From contig CM070511.1 of NCBI GenBank assembly GCA_036346375.1, positions 3,410,001 through 3,474,000 on the forward strand: DNA of 64,000 nucleotides, given 5' to 3'. Both the position numbers and the translations under genes were made by a program. The stretch is from Guadua angustifolia (taxonomy: Eukaryota; Streptophyta; Magnoliopsida; Poales; Poaceae). The notes beneath the pieces are model-generated. The model was not told where the DNA came from. It saw nothing but the letters and a program-made list of their open reading frames with translations, and searched no databases. The number at the start of each line of letters is the position of its first letter. Within the stretch, counting starts at the first letter, position 1. Of this stretch, positions 1-10,491 are shown piece by piece.

Positions 1-2165
1 CTCTTTTCGATGCACGTACCGGTACTGCCGAGTGCTCACCCAGCGGTGTGCACCCTCACGTCCCTTCCATCCCATGGAAGGTGCCTACTCTTACTGTCTC
101 GCTCCCATTCACCTCGATGAATGGGACTACGAGGTAGGACTTCGTGTTCACTATGTGTGAACACAGAGGCCCGCATCAGAATGGGTCGCCTCTTCCTTTA
201 ATGAATGCATAATGCAATGTTCATGAATGAAGTGCAACCCTTCATTCATCACCAACACTAACATAGCCGTACCCACATACATAAATATAGCCAAATTCTC
301 ACATTCCTTAGTCACTAGCGATACTAGTATAATCAGATTCAACCATAATACATGACAATTCATAACAACATTTCGGTCATGCAACTACATCCTACTGCCA
401 CCAAGCCATGCTCACACAATACACTTGCAATTAAATGCTCACATATACTATCTGTATAAATGACTTAACAGCTTGAACCAAACTCATGATAGCCCCAATC
501 ACTCGAACAATATACAAGCAAAGCTTACCTCTTGCGCATCCATCGGCAATTACGTGCGCTAAGAGCAAACAAACGATTAATCCTCCTAGCCACGATCTAG
601 GGAATGCACTTGCCACAATCAATAGAAATTAGCCAGGAACAAATAAATAACAACAAACAACTCAATTATGCACACAACTCGATGTACTTGCCTTAAACCT
701 CTCGAAACAAAGCGACGAGAAGTTGACGGCACTCCCGGGGTCACACCACCTGCAAATAGGCATAACCCACTCGAAATCATACCAACTAAATAACCGCAAC
801 AACCCAGTACAACCACAACTCTACACGACCCTCCAAAAAACCTGAAAACCAGAAATCTGTCCAACGGGATAGCAGACTTCCAACGAGCCAAACTTTTGAT
901 TCACTTAACCAAATGGAGTGAACTCAGCTCCTAATTAACCATAAGAGGACGTCCTCCAGCTATCTCAAAGCCAATCATGCGGAAGATACCTCGAGGACCT
1001 CCAAATCGAACACTAAACCCCAACCGAAAGGTGGAGCACACTGCAGATTTCCAATTTCAGCACTGAGACTTCTAAATAGCGTAACTTTTGATTGGCTCAA
1101 CGGATGTTCGTTTTCTTATACTCGAAACGACCGCAAGGGAATAAACTACAAGAATAATACAGCCATTCCCTTGGCCAATGCACCAGCTGTTCCCAGATAG
1201 AAGATGAACACAGACTGTACTAATCGCGACAAGAATTGAACAGCACTCGGTAAAATAGCCATAACATTCAAACGGCTGAACAAAATTTAGCGATTTTGGT
1301 CTCTATTGAAAGGTAATTCGATTATCTACAACTTTCGCAATAGCCAGACCCCCAGGAAATGAATGCAGAATTTTCAATTAGCAGTTCTAACCGAGGACGA
1401 AAATCTGCCCGACACAGAAATTCCCAATTGCTCTAGTCTCTCCATTCCCCAACCTCCAACATCTCAAAATCAGGAATCCTAGCTAAGCAATAGCACAAAC
1501 ACCTTGCATGCAAGCCAAATGGATCCCCACCACCTAGGGTTTTACCTCAAGGAAGGTCCATGGAGGAAGAAGGGAGGTGGGGGAGATGCTGCCACACGGG
1601 CGGGGGAGAGCCTGCCCGGAGGAGGGGGAAGGTCGTCGGCTGGCCGGAGGGCGCCGGTGCTGGGTGGAGGCGGAGGGGCGCTGGTCACGGGGGAGATGAG
1701 GAGCGCCGGTGCTGGGAAGGCAATGGGCGCCGCGCCGGGAGGAGCAAGGCGCTGCTGCCGGGCAGCAGCAGGCGTGCCAGGAGGAAGACAGCAGGAGGAG
1801 GAGGCTAGGGGCGGCTGGGGGAATCGGTTGGGAAAAAATGAATGGCTGGCTCCCCCTTGGATGAAGTGTGCTTTTAGGGTTAGGGGAAAAAATAATTGAA
1901 GCCCCTCCAAAAACCAAAGTCCAGCTGAAAACCATTAGCGCGAACCAATTAAATTTCCATTCTTGGCGCGATATGACAATTGACAAGAAAAACAAGCTTG
2001 CCGCCAAACATACGGCTCGGAGAAAACGCCCATTCCAATAAGTTTTACGGAAAAACCCAAAACCTTCAATAGAATTATTAACTGCGCGACGGCCGAACCT
2101 TGAATCAAGAAGGTGGAAAACAATTCTGACCGAAAACCCTGGCAAAGAAGATTTGCGGTATTACA
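1..2165 (-). repeat. 3' LTR of element V (partial)
   Basis: LTR starting at 2165 on the minus strand with TGTAATACCGC; its far end lies beyond position 1. The GC-rich block 1504-1900 resembles the leader segment of grass chromovirus LTRs and opens several overlapping frames on both strands that I do not regard as genes. A minus-strand AAG|GCAAGT site lies near 692, like the one in the other LTRs here, but the bases around it do not keep the shared reading frame. No target-site duplication can be checked. Confidence 0.65.
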
Positions 2166-2472
2166 CTCTTCCACCCTTTAACAGAATTCGACCTCGAATT
2201 CTGAACACCTCAAACTCACCCACAAGAGCAACAGAAACCGAATTGCCAAAATCAATAAGTCCATAAAGAACAAATCGGGAACTTCTCACACAAGAGAAAA
2301 CTCCACAACTCAAACCACGGCCCTTGCCAAATAAAAGGAGCAAGCAACTGAACTCATTTCAACCATCAACAAATCAACACTCACTCTAACTCCTCAACTC
2401 ACATGGCACAGAACTCAGAAGCCAGGTCTTTCTCAAAGACTAACCCTAAACTGACAAATCTTCTTTAACATT
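1..2472 (-). mobile_element. Element V: 3' end of a chromovirus-like LTR retrotransposon
   Basis: The minus strand reads as the 3' tail of an LTR retrotransposon. A purine-rich tract (AAAGGGTGGAAGAG, complement of 2166-2179) directly precedes an LTR beginning TGTAATACCGC at 2165 and running out of the window at position 1. The piece 2166-2472 is the 3' internal remnant, with no recognisable domain. At 2472/2473 it is cut off abruptly by an X-family LTR in the opposite orientation. Tekay-like membership is inferred from LTR size (over 2.1 kb) and from the resemblance of the tract and LTR start to the other elements here. The other LTR lies outside the window or is lost. Confidence 0.7.
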
Positions 2473-5449
2473 TCGACACGTGGCAGATACTGTTTAGCCT
2501 TCTTCTACCTCCATCCAGCCACAGCACGATTCTTCTTCCGTTCATGGCCCTCCAAATTTAAATCATTGTAACTTCTCATTTCCTTCACCAAATCATGCGT
2601 GGTTAGATCCATTGCGAAGAGGGAGACGAGGAGAACCCATTTTCCATGACCATTCATCTTTTAACCCACCGAAATTTGATTAATTGACTGGAAACCATTT
2701 TGCACTAAAACTTCGATAACTCGGCCGTTTCTCAACGAAACAATGAGCTTCCACCTCTCAACTCTTCATCTCAGCGTCCTCTATCCCGTGCTCACCCTAA
2801 CCCGTTGCTCCTGTGCAGTCTCCTTCTCGAAAACTCGTGAAAACCGACGCCCGATGTCCTCCAAAGACACCGGTGAGCCATCTCTTGCTCCGATGAGTTT
2901 CTAGACAAACCAACCACGTCACTTTATGCCTTTTGCTTCCGTGATCACAACCAATCAAGCGGATTTGATTTTCGTTGCAGTTTGACCCCGGATTTCAAGT
3001 TTGTTCGTCGTTAGCCGTCGCTCTGTTCGTCGTCGATTCCTTCCAATCCGGTAACTTCTAGCGCAATTCCTTTTACCCGTAGAATCACCTTGTCATTCTC
3101 TACGTGATGCTCTCTTTTGTTTCGCGAAATTTCGAGTTTTTGTGCGGATTTGGCCGTCGTGCCACCGGCTCGTTTTTGGACGTTGTCGGTCTCGCATTGT
3201 CGCTGCCGTTCCGAGCCTTCTCGCCGCCAGCCTGCGTGCACCCTACCTCTGCCTCGCTCCGCCGCAGCTTGCCCCGCCCCCAGCCGCCACGGCCGTGCCT
3301 CACTGCCTCGCGCCAGGCGCCCCCACGACTGCTGGTCGCCGACGCTTGTCGCTCAAATATTTTGGCCGCCATCCAGCGCTTTGCCACGGCCACCGCCTCC
3401 CATGCGCCGGCGAGCCTTCCCTCTCCCTTAGCCGGCTCTCTTCGTTGCTGCACTCTGGCCATGGCGCTACTCCCTCTATTTTTTTCTGTACACAACACTT
3501 TGAGAAGAAGAGGCCAAGACAATGACCAGTGGGACCCGCATGGAAGAGACTCAAGAAAAATCAGGAAAACAGAGAAAAGAAAGATTCTGCGGAATATTCC
3601 TCGGTTCTCCCATTTTCAGGATTTCCAAAATTCAAATGCTTATATCTTTTCCGTCCGAACTCGGATTGACCCCATTCAAATTTCTAAATTCATATAAATT
3701 CAAGATCTTTCTGCCAGTACTAATTTTGTAATTTTTGGATTTATCCTATTTTATTTTATTCATTTGGTTGTACCGTTTTGCGCGTAGCCAAAGAGTTTGC
3801 CGGATCCGTCGACGCTGTCGTTGACCCTCAAGACTTCGACGTCTCCGCTGTAACTGAAGGCAAGTCTCCTTGACGCATATTGATCCCATTGTTTGCAACT
3901 GTTTTATAAAATGTTTACAACTTGCATCGCTATTTATATAAACTGACGATGTTAAAATATAGGATGTTAGTTATACCCATTTTGAAATGACATCCTTGCT
4001 GTTTGATTACCGTACCTTTGTAACCTTAAGATTTGAATCATGAAATCATATATCATGTGATTAACCTTGTTTAGTACGTTAGACTGTGCTTAGGATTGAT
4101 ATTGATCAAAATGCCTATATATGGTGGGATAAATTCTAAAATGTAGTTGAAATGTGTTTTATCGAAACTGTAGCAAGGTGATTGCTGCTGTGATTGCAAA
4201 ATAAAAATAAAATGAAAATGGTTTGGATTGGGGCGGAATGGTTTGCTCAAGCGGTGTGATGGAGCATCGTTCCGCTTTTGTGAAAGCCGCCTAATCAATT
4301 TAAGGACCGACGCTATGATCGCCCATTCTAAGCATTACCATGCAACCACATGTCAAATGGGCTCGAATCGCTGAATAATTTGTAGAAACCTAACTTAGAC
4401 TCATCGATGGTGGAATGTGGGTGCTTGGATGGAGGCAGATCGTATTTTCCCATACTACGCAAGAGGGGCTTTATATCGGGCGGATGGAACCCTAATAGCG
4501 TGAAACCTTAGCAGTGAGTCGGGTTAGGCGATACATTGTAAAGGCCTTTGTCATGATCTCTCCGCCGCACACCAAAGGAAGTGTGTTAATCGTGTGGCAC
4601 TAAAGAGATGATCATGTCTTGTGGGTAAAGCCGCATACACCTCGCAAAGTTTAAACTATTCAATAGCCGTGTTTACGATCAAAGGCAAAGCGAAGAATGC
4701 TTTCATACCGTAGACTTGGTTTTGGTTTTAAAATAATCGATGTTTTGTTTTGGAATTCGGGAGTGATAGAACTCTCTGATATTTATTTGGCGGATTGAGC
4801 CAATCAGGTAGATGGAACCTGTTTTGATCATGACGGATGGAGTCATGAGTTGGTTTACCTTAATCTTTTAAATGTGGTGGATAGAGCCTTTATACTAGTG
4901 ATGGTGGATAGAACCTTCACTAGAATATTAAATAATTCAATTGTTAAAATAATTGTTAAAATGTGCATTGTGAAAATTATTATTATATATGGTTTGATGA
5001 AACTTGGCTTTATGCAAAAGAACCCTATTAAGCCTTTCCTTGGAAAGCCCTAGATGTTGCATTTTCCCAGACTTGCAGAGTACGTTTGTTCTCACATGCT
5101 ACACAAAATTTTGTCATCAGAGAATTACCAGGATGCAGTTGAAGATGAAGAATTCTATACAGAGGAGTTTGATGAAGATCGCCATGATAACTAAGCTCGC
5201 GCTCCTAGTCGTCGCCTGTGGTGTCTTTTGGGTTTTACCTCTTTGTTATTTATTTCCGCTGCTTTGAACTCTGGTCAAGTGACCAGGAGATGTAATAAAT
5301 AGCCATGTGGCTGGTACTTTATATTTATGCTATTACTTCGTTCTGTTCTGGTTATGATTATCACTGCTTCACTGTGTGTACTAGCAACTGATCTGGGACT
5401 AGTACAGAAATACACAGGAGATTCCAGATGGTAAATCTGGGGTCTCACA
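2473..5449 (+). repeat. Truncated LTR of family X, plus orientation
   Basis: This segment matches the minus-strand LTR at 55310-58288 along its whole length at high identity by eye, including the 3' end GGTCTCACA. It lacks the first ~495 bp of that LTR: homology starts at 2473 (TCGACACGTGG) with no TGTAACATCCC start. It is followed by TGGCA (5450-5454), with no primer-binding site, so 5449 is the 3' edge of a 3' or solo LTR. The 2473 boundary is a rearrangement junction with element V. See the inversion finding. Confidence 0.85.
2743..5194 (+). CDS. Putative three-exon gene inside the X LTR (plus copy)
   Basis: Predicted spliced small protein of about 90 residues. Exon 1 2743-2872 starts ATG and ends ACACCG|GTGAGC in phase 1. 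Exon 2 is 3788-3859, following GCGCGTAG and ending CTGAAG|GCAAGT in phase 1. Exon 3 is 5121-5194, following GTCATCAG and ending TAA. Introns are 915 and 1261 bp, the second of GC-AG type. Exon 1 is basic with FSKTRENRR, exon 2 carries EFAGSVDAVVDPQDFD, and exon 3 is strongly acidic (EDEEFYTEEFDED). The same exon phases and acidic stop exon occur in the LTRs of S and T, which is the main support. Splicing is inferred from sequence only. Function is unknown. The minus copy of this LTR has ACG in place of the start. Confidence 0.5.
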
Positions 5450-5454
5450 TGGCA
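5450..5454. repeat. Target-site-like TGGCA flanking the X LTR
   Basis: Five bases directly after the 3' edge of the plus X LTR. Read in element orientation, the five bases directly before the minus X LTR (58784-58788) are also TGGCA. Matching 5-bp flanks are expected for the two ends of a single insertion. Confidence 0.5.
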
Positions 5455-6457
5455 GTACAAGGATCACAGAAAAATTAGTTTCATCAAAGTTTGAGTTTAA
5501 TTACAAAATTTTTGTATACAGTCTATTTTCATTCCTTTTCTTTAATTCTATATTTTAATATTTTTCCAGAGTAGCTTTTCAAAATATTTTTGTATATCAG
5601 GAAAGATCTTGATTTTAGATGAATTTAGCAATTTGTTTCATTTCATTTGGATTAAAAATGCAAAAGATATTCAAGTTTCGAATTTAAACCGAATTGGAAA
5701 ATAAAGAAAATAGCAAAATACGTTTTAAGTGAACTGAAAGCGTATTTTCGTTTCGCAACATAGTGCCTGTTCAAAAGCGTTGCTATCACTGACACTCCAG
5801 ACCCACTCTTCAGTGACTCAAGACGTGCTTAATAGAGTTCGCCACTGTCATTGACCTACGGGACCAACAAGATAGTGTCTCAGAACAAGGCACGGTGTTC
5901 ACAGGCTCACCGGTGGCAATCTATGGCCGGAGGGACGGAATCGATAGCACAGGTAGCTTCCACAGACCGTTGCACATCCAAGGGATGACTCAAAGACCAT
6001 CGGCAATGATCAGAGATGGGTCACCACCGTGGTTGAGCGGCGACGGTCATGGCGAAGGCCATGCCGGCGATAATGTACCCATCCGGCGGATTGGGTTCCA
6101 GATTCAGCATCAGGGAGCACTAAGCGATCCATTTTGCCTATTTGGAGCTACAAGGATTAGTTGAATGAACTTACCACCATTGGCCGGACTTGGGGAAGAA
6201 AGGGGCATAGTGGCGACGAAGTTCTCGTTGTTAATCCCAGAAAATAGCAGAGGACTTTCGATCCTTAGTAAGCATAGAAATTAATGTGAAAGGGAATTGA
6301 AGAATGGTTGACTGCACTAGCTTAATTTGACCGCAATTAAACTATCTAGGGTTCTTCGGTTTCGTTGAGGAACAAATAAATTTGCAATGATCAGTAAACT
6401 TCAGCGCATGAAACTAGAGGGAAAGTGAGGTGCACCCATCTGCGACTCAGAAATGGT

Positions 6458-6466
6458 TATTTATAG
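6458..6466 (-). promoter_or_regulatory. TATA-like box of the E3 LTR
   Basis: CTATAAATA on the minus strand, about 1.17 kb into the LTR that starts at 7636, in the orientation of E3 transcription. Confidence 0.4.
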
Positions 6467-6648
6467 CCGAGAATTGGTTGTAGGGAAGCTCACACTTGGC
6501 AAAACTTGGTGGGAAGCTTTGCTATGCTAGAACATGAGCAAGGATGGGCAATTTGCAAAAATTCCGAGCAAGCTAGCTGTGTGAAGAGGGGAGGACGCTG
6601 CAGTTACCTCGGGTGTCGCAAACTTACAACGGTGGCACAAGCTACAAC

Positions 6649-6734
6649 CGGCGAGATGATCATAGCCATGCGCGGGGAGTTCAGCCAAGAGCGGCGAGAT
6701 GATCATAGCCATGCGCGGGGAGTTCAGCCAAGAG
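6649..6734. repeat. 43-bp perfect tandem duplication
   Basis: Two adjacent copies of a 43-bp unit starting CGGCGAGATGATCATAGCC and ending CAGCCAAGAG (6649-6691 and 6692-6734), within the E3 LTR. Confidence 0.9.
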
Positions 6735-7682
6735 AGGAGGAAGATGATAGCAGGTGTCACTGATCAGTGGAGTCAAGAACAGTAGCCGGCCGGCATGGCG
6801 GAGACAGCAGAAGAAAAATTCAAGTTTTTCTGCGGCTGAGCCAGGTTTCATTCAATGTTTTCATTACCCATCTTATCTGAGAATTTATGAAGATTTTAAT
6901 GTGTCATGTATAGATAATTATCTCCGTACTACAAAAAATTCAGATGATATTATTGATCGCAGAATTTATAAAAATTCTAACAAGGTACTGTGCTCAAATC
7001 TATGTTTTAGGATTTTGATTTATTTAAGTGTTTATATCTTGTTTAAAATTTTTGAAACTTTTTTTGAGAGTTCCTTTTGTCCATATTAGTCTCATATAAA
7101 AGTTTAATTTTCAAATTAGTTATTTTTTATTTATTAAAATTCTGACACTTGAATTTTTAGATTTTTACCTTTTTCATTTTTTAATTTTTATAAATACGAA
7201 ATTTAAAGATTATCTCCTAAAAATTTTAATGTAGATTTAACGAGCCAGACTGAAGATAATTTAAAAATTTTCACATTAAAATTTATGAGTTATTCTTTTT
7301 ATTAAAATCTGACATGTTTACTATTATTAGTCAAAGTTTATTTATTTTCTTTTCATTTCATCTTTTAATGCATGGACATGACTTAAATATTTAAATTTTG
7401 GTGTTCTTGATAATTACAAAGATTTTCAGAAATTTTTCTAATTTTGTTGTTTTACAACTCTTTTCTTATCACTTATTCAATTGTTAAATAATCAACAAAA
7501 TAGTTTTCCCTTTTAAGAAATAATCAAGAAAATAAGGAAAATCCAGGGAAAATTCAGAAAAAAGGAAAAACTCAAATTAAACTTATTTAAATATTTTATT
7601 AAATTTTATTACCTTATAAATTTTTAGGATGCTACAGATCTACCCTCCTTACGGCAATCTCGTCCTCGAGATTTTGCAAGGG

Positions 7683-9449
7683 CTAAAAGAAATCAGAGAA
7701 TTCTTTTTGTAGAAGAACTTCGCACTCCCATGTAGCTTCGTCTTTAGAATGGTTGCTCCAGTGAACTTTCAATATATTATGAGATTTGTTCCTTGTGTGC
7801 CTTTCTGCCTCTTCAAGAATACATATTGTATGCTCTCGATAGGATAGATCAATTTGCAGATCGATGTTTTCTATATTTGTGAGTTCATTAGGAACATGAA
7901 GACACTTTTTAAGTTGGGATACATGAAAGACATTGTGGACTTTAGATAATTGGGGTGGCAATTTCAGTTTATATGCCATTTCACCCATTTTCTCTAGAAT
8001 TTGATATAGTCCAATGTAACAAGGAGCTAACTTTCCATGGATTTGAAATCGATGAACTCCTTGGAGTGGTGAGACTTTCAAATAGACAAAATCACCAATT
8101 TCAAAGCTAAGGTTATGTCGACGGTGGTCAGCGTAACTCTTTTGGCGAGATTGGGCTTCCTTCAATCGACTCTTAATCATTTCTACTTGTTCTTGAGCTT
8201 CTTGGATGAGATTTGGTCCAAAGAATTTTCTTTCTCCCACTTCATACCAAAAGAGAAGGGTTCTGCACTTTCTTCCGTAAAGTGCTTCAAAAGACGACAT
8301 TTGGAGGCTCAGAAACTATTATTATATGAGAATTCAGGAAATGGTAAGCTTTTCTCCCAATTAGTGCTATAAGATAACATGTAGGCTCTTAACATATCTT
8401 CCAAAATTTGATTTGTCCTCTCTGTTTGATCGTCCGTCTGAGGATGATAAGCAGTACAAAATTTTAGCTTAGTCCCGAAAAGACCGTGCAAACTTTCTTA
8501 GAAACGAGATGTAAACTGGGAACCGCAATTAGAAACAATGGTCTTTGGGACACCATGTAGTCGTACAATATTTTCTAGATACAACTCGGCAAGCTTATCT
8601 CTAGGATAAGTGGTTCTGACCGGTATAAAGTGAGCTACTTTAGTCAATCGGTTAACAATCACCCAAATAGAGTCATTCCCTTTTTTGGTTTTTGGTAATC
8701 CGGTTATGAAATCCATACTTATGTCATCCCACTTCCATTCGGGGATTTGTAAGGGTTGGAGAAGTCCAGCAGGTCATTGATGCTTGGCTTTGACTCGCTG
8801 GCATACGTCGCAAATTACAACATAAGCAGCGATATCCTTTTTCATGCTAGGCCACCAATACTCTTGTCGAAGATCTTGGTACATTTTTGTACTCCCGGGA
8901 TGTATAGAAAGCGGTGATTCATGAGCTTCTTTTAAGATCAACTTTTTGAGCTTAGAATTATTTGGAATATATATTTGCTTCTGTACATAAGTATTTCATC
9001 GGGGCTTTCCTTAAATTCAGATTCAACACCTTGTTTCAATTCTTCTCCGATTTTGATGATGGCTTCATCCTTAAGTTGAGCAGCTTTGATATGAAATTTT
9101 GAAGTTGGTTGTACTTCTAATGTGGCCAGAAATCCTTTCTCAACAATTCCCAAATTAAGTTTTCGGAATTCTTTTTGCAATTATGATTGATCGATATAAG
9201 TTGAAATGGAGATGCAATGGAGTTTCCGACTAGAGGCATCGGCTACAACATTAGCTTTACTAGGATGGTACTTGATGCTAAGGTTATAGTTTTTAATTAA
9301 TTCCAACCATCTTCTTTGTTTGAGATTCAGATCTGGTTGTGTAAAGAAATATTTCAAGCTCCTATGATCTATGTATATATTGCACCGATTACCAAGAAGG
9401 TAATGACGCCAAATTTTTAAAGCATGAACTATAGCTGCTAATTCCAAAT
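7683..9449 (-). pseudogene. E3 pol, 3' part: RNase H, integrase, chromodomain-like tail
   Basis: Read downwards from 9449. RNase H pieces include LELAAIVHALKIW, YIDHRSLKYF and the KANVVAD motif. The integrase zinc-finger region and core follow, with MDFITGLPK, AHFIPVRTTYP and QFTSRF, then AYHPQTDDQTERTNQ. The C-terminal region has SKVHNVFHVSQLKKCL and a chromodomain-like HILKVHWSNHSKDEATWE block. The coding is cut by frameshifts and stops, including TGA for an expected arginine near 8777. A core integrase aspartate appears as IVSNCGSQF where relatives in this window have IVSDRGTQF. It is therefore a dead remnant, continuous with 19917-22712 before U inserted. Confidence 0.85.
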
Positions 9450-10068
9450 TATCGACGATCGGGATCACCTGACCGCAAATGTGAAATGGGGTTAGTGTGA
9501 ATTATGGACCCAAAACGAGCTACGCTCAATAGAGGAACGGATCTGCTGCGATGTTGATCGGGGCGAAACGACAAAGAGCAAGACACAGCGGATTATACTG
9601 GTTTGAGTCCCTGTGAGAGTAATAGCTCTACTCCAGTCTTCCCCTGAGGCGGGGGAGCTCACTATTCTTGAGTACATAGGTGGTTTACAGTTCTAGCTTG
9701 AGTGCTCTGGTTATGGCTACTGTCCTATTGCTTGTGCGTTGATGTCCCCTCCTCTGCCGATACCAGAAACAGCCGTGAGAGATTCTCGTAGTAGTGCATG
9801 ATGCACATTGAGGATGTACTGCAACCGTCCCGGATCTGACGCCCACGTCTGCCTTAACTCCGAGATTTCCGATCTTGGAAACCGTCGAGTAAGCGCACAC
9901 CTCTAAGCCAAGGTCGAGGTCATGTAGGAGTTGAATCCCCACTCCCCCAGCTCGAGGTCATGCGGAGATTGCACGGCTTAGGTCGTGGTCGAAGTCCCAT
10001 GCCGCCAAATTTCGAGCTAGGGACCTTGTTGATCACAAGATTGACTGCCGAGATTCTCGGCCTCGACA
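9450..10068 (-). repeat. 3' LTR of U
   Basis: Matches 19260-19916 but lacks a stretch of about 35 bp near 9765, corresponding to 19570-19605, that holds the TATA-like box in the other copy. It starts (minus strand) TGTCGAGG at 10068 after a purine-rich GGGGTGG tract. The outer edge is TATCGACGATC, a G-to-A change from TGTCGAC. Confidence 0.8.
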
Positions 10069-10491
10069 GCCACCCCGAGGCTCAAGGTTGTGGCGAGTAC
10101 TTGGGTCGACCTCGAGCCTCTCAGTATGGATAGAGGGGACAGTCTTCTGGAAACTCCGAACTCAAAGTCGAGGTTAGACGGAGACCTACGAATGGGTTTT
10201 AAGGCGCATACGCTGCACCCTTTGATCTTCAAAATTCAAGACGGACACAATCGAAAGCAATGAACTGCTCGCAACGCCGATCCCGCCGCTCAACCCTTAA
10301 CTACACATGTCGAATCGCCTGACTGGTGTGCCTTTTGAGATGCCCTAACCTCCGGCCAGCACCGTTCTGGGCTTATAAAACCCGAGCCTATTGCAATTTT
10401 GAAAAACTCTCGACCTTCTTGCAGTCTTCTCCTCCTAACCCTTCACTCGAGCCTTTCTTCTTCTGTCGACCAAACACCCTCTCAACCGCCA

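Larger units (their letters stand above)
5455..7636 (-). repeat. 3' LTR of element E3, left edge unresolved
   Basis: On the minus strand an LTR starts at 7636 with TGTAGCATCC, preceded by the polypurine tract AAGGAGGGTAGATC (complement of 7637-7650). A TATA-like CTATAAATA (complement of 6458-6466) and a downstream donor-like GGTG|GTAAGTT near 6171 fit an LTR promoter and leader. I could not fix the 3' end of the LTR: part of 5455-5770 may be other repeat DNA. The paired 5' LTR was lost on the far side of Y, so no comparison is possible. A frame at 5895-6164 has no recognisable product. Confidence 0.6.

Noticed and set aside
1504..2145. Overlapping open frames on both strands in the GC-rich V leader
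   Set aside because: Low-complexity proline/glycine/arginine sequence open in several frames because of base composition; no motif.
3104..3697. 197-codon plus-strand frame in the X LTR (and counterpart near 57067-57654)
   Set aside because: Lies within intron 1 of the proposed LTR gene, is proline/arginine/serine rich, and the minus copy has several gaps relative to it; no domain.
5895..6164. 89-codon plus-strand frame
   Set aside because: Antisense within the E3 LTR leader, no recognisable motif, start and stop not supported by anything else.
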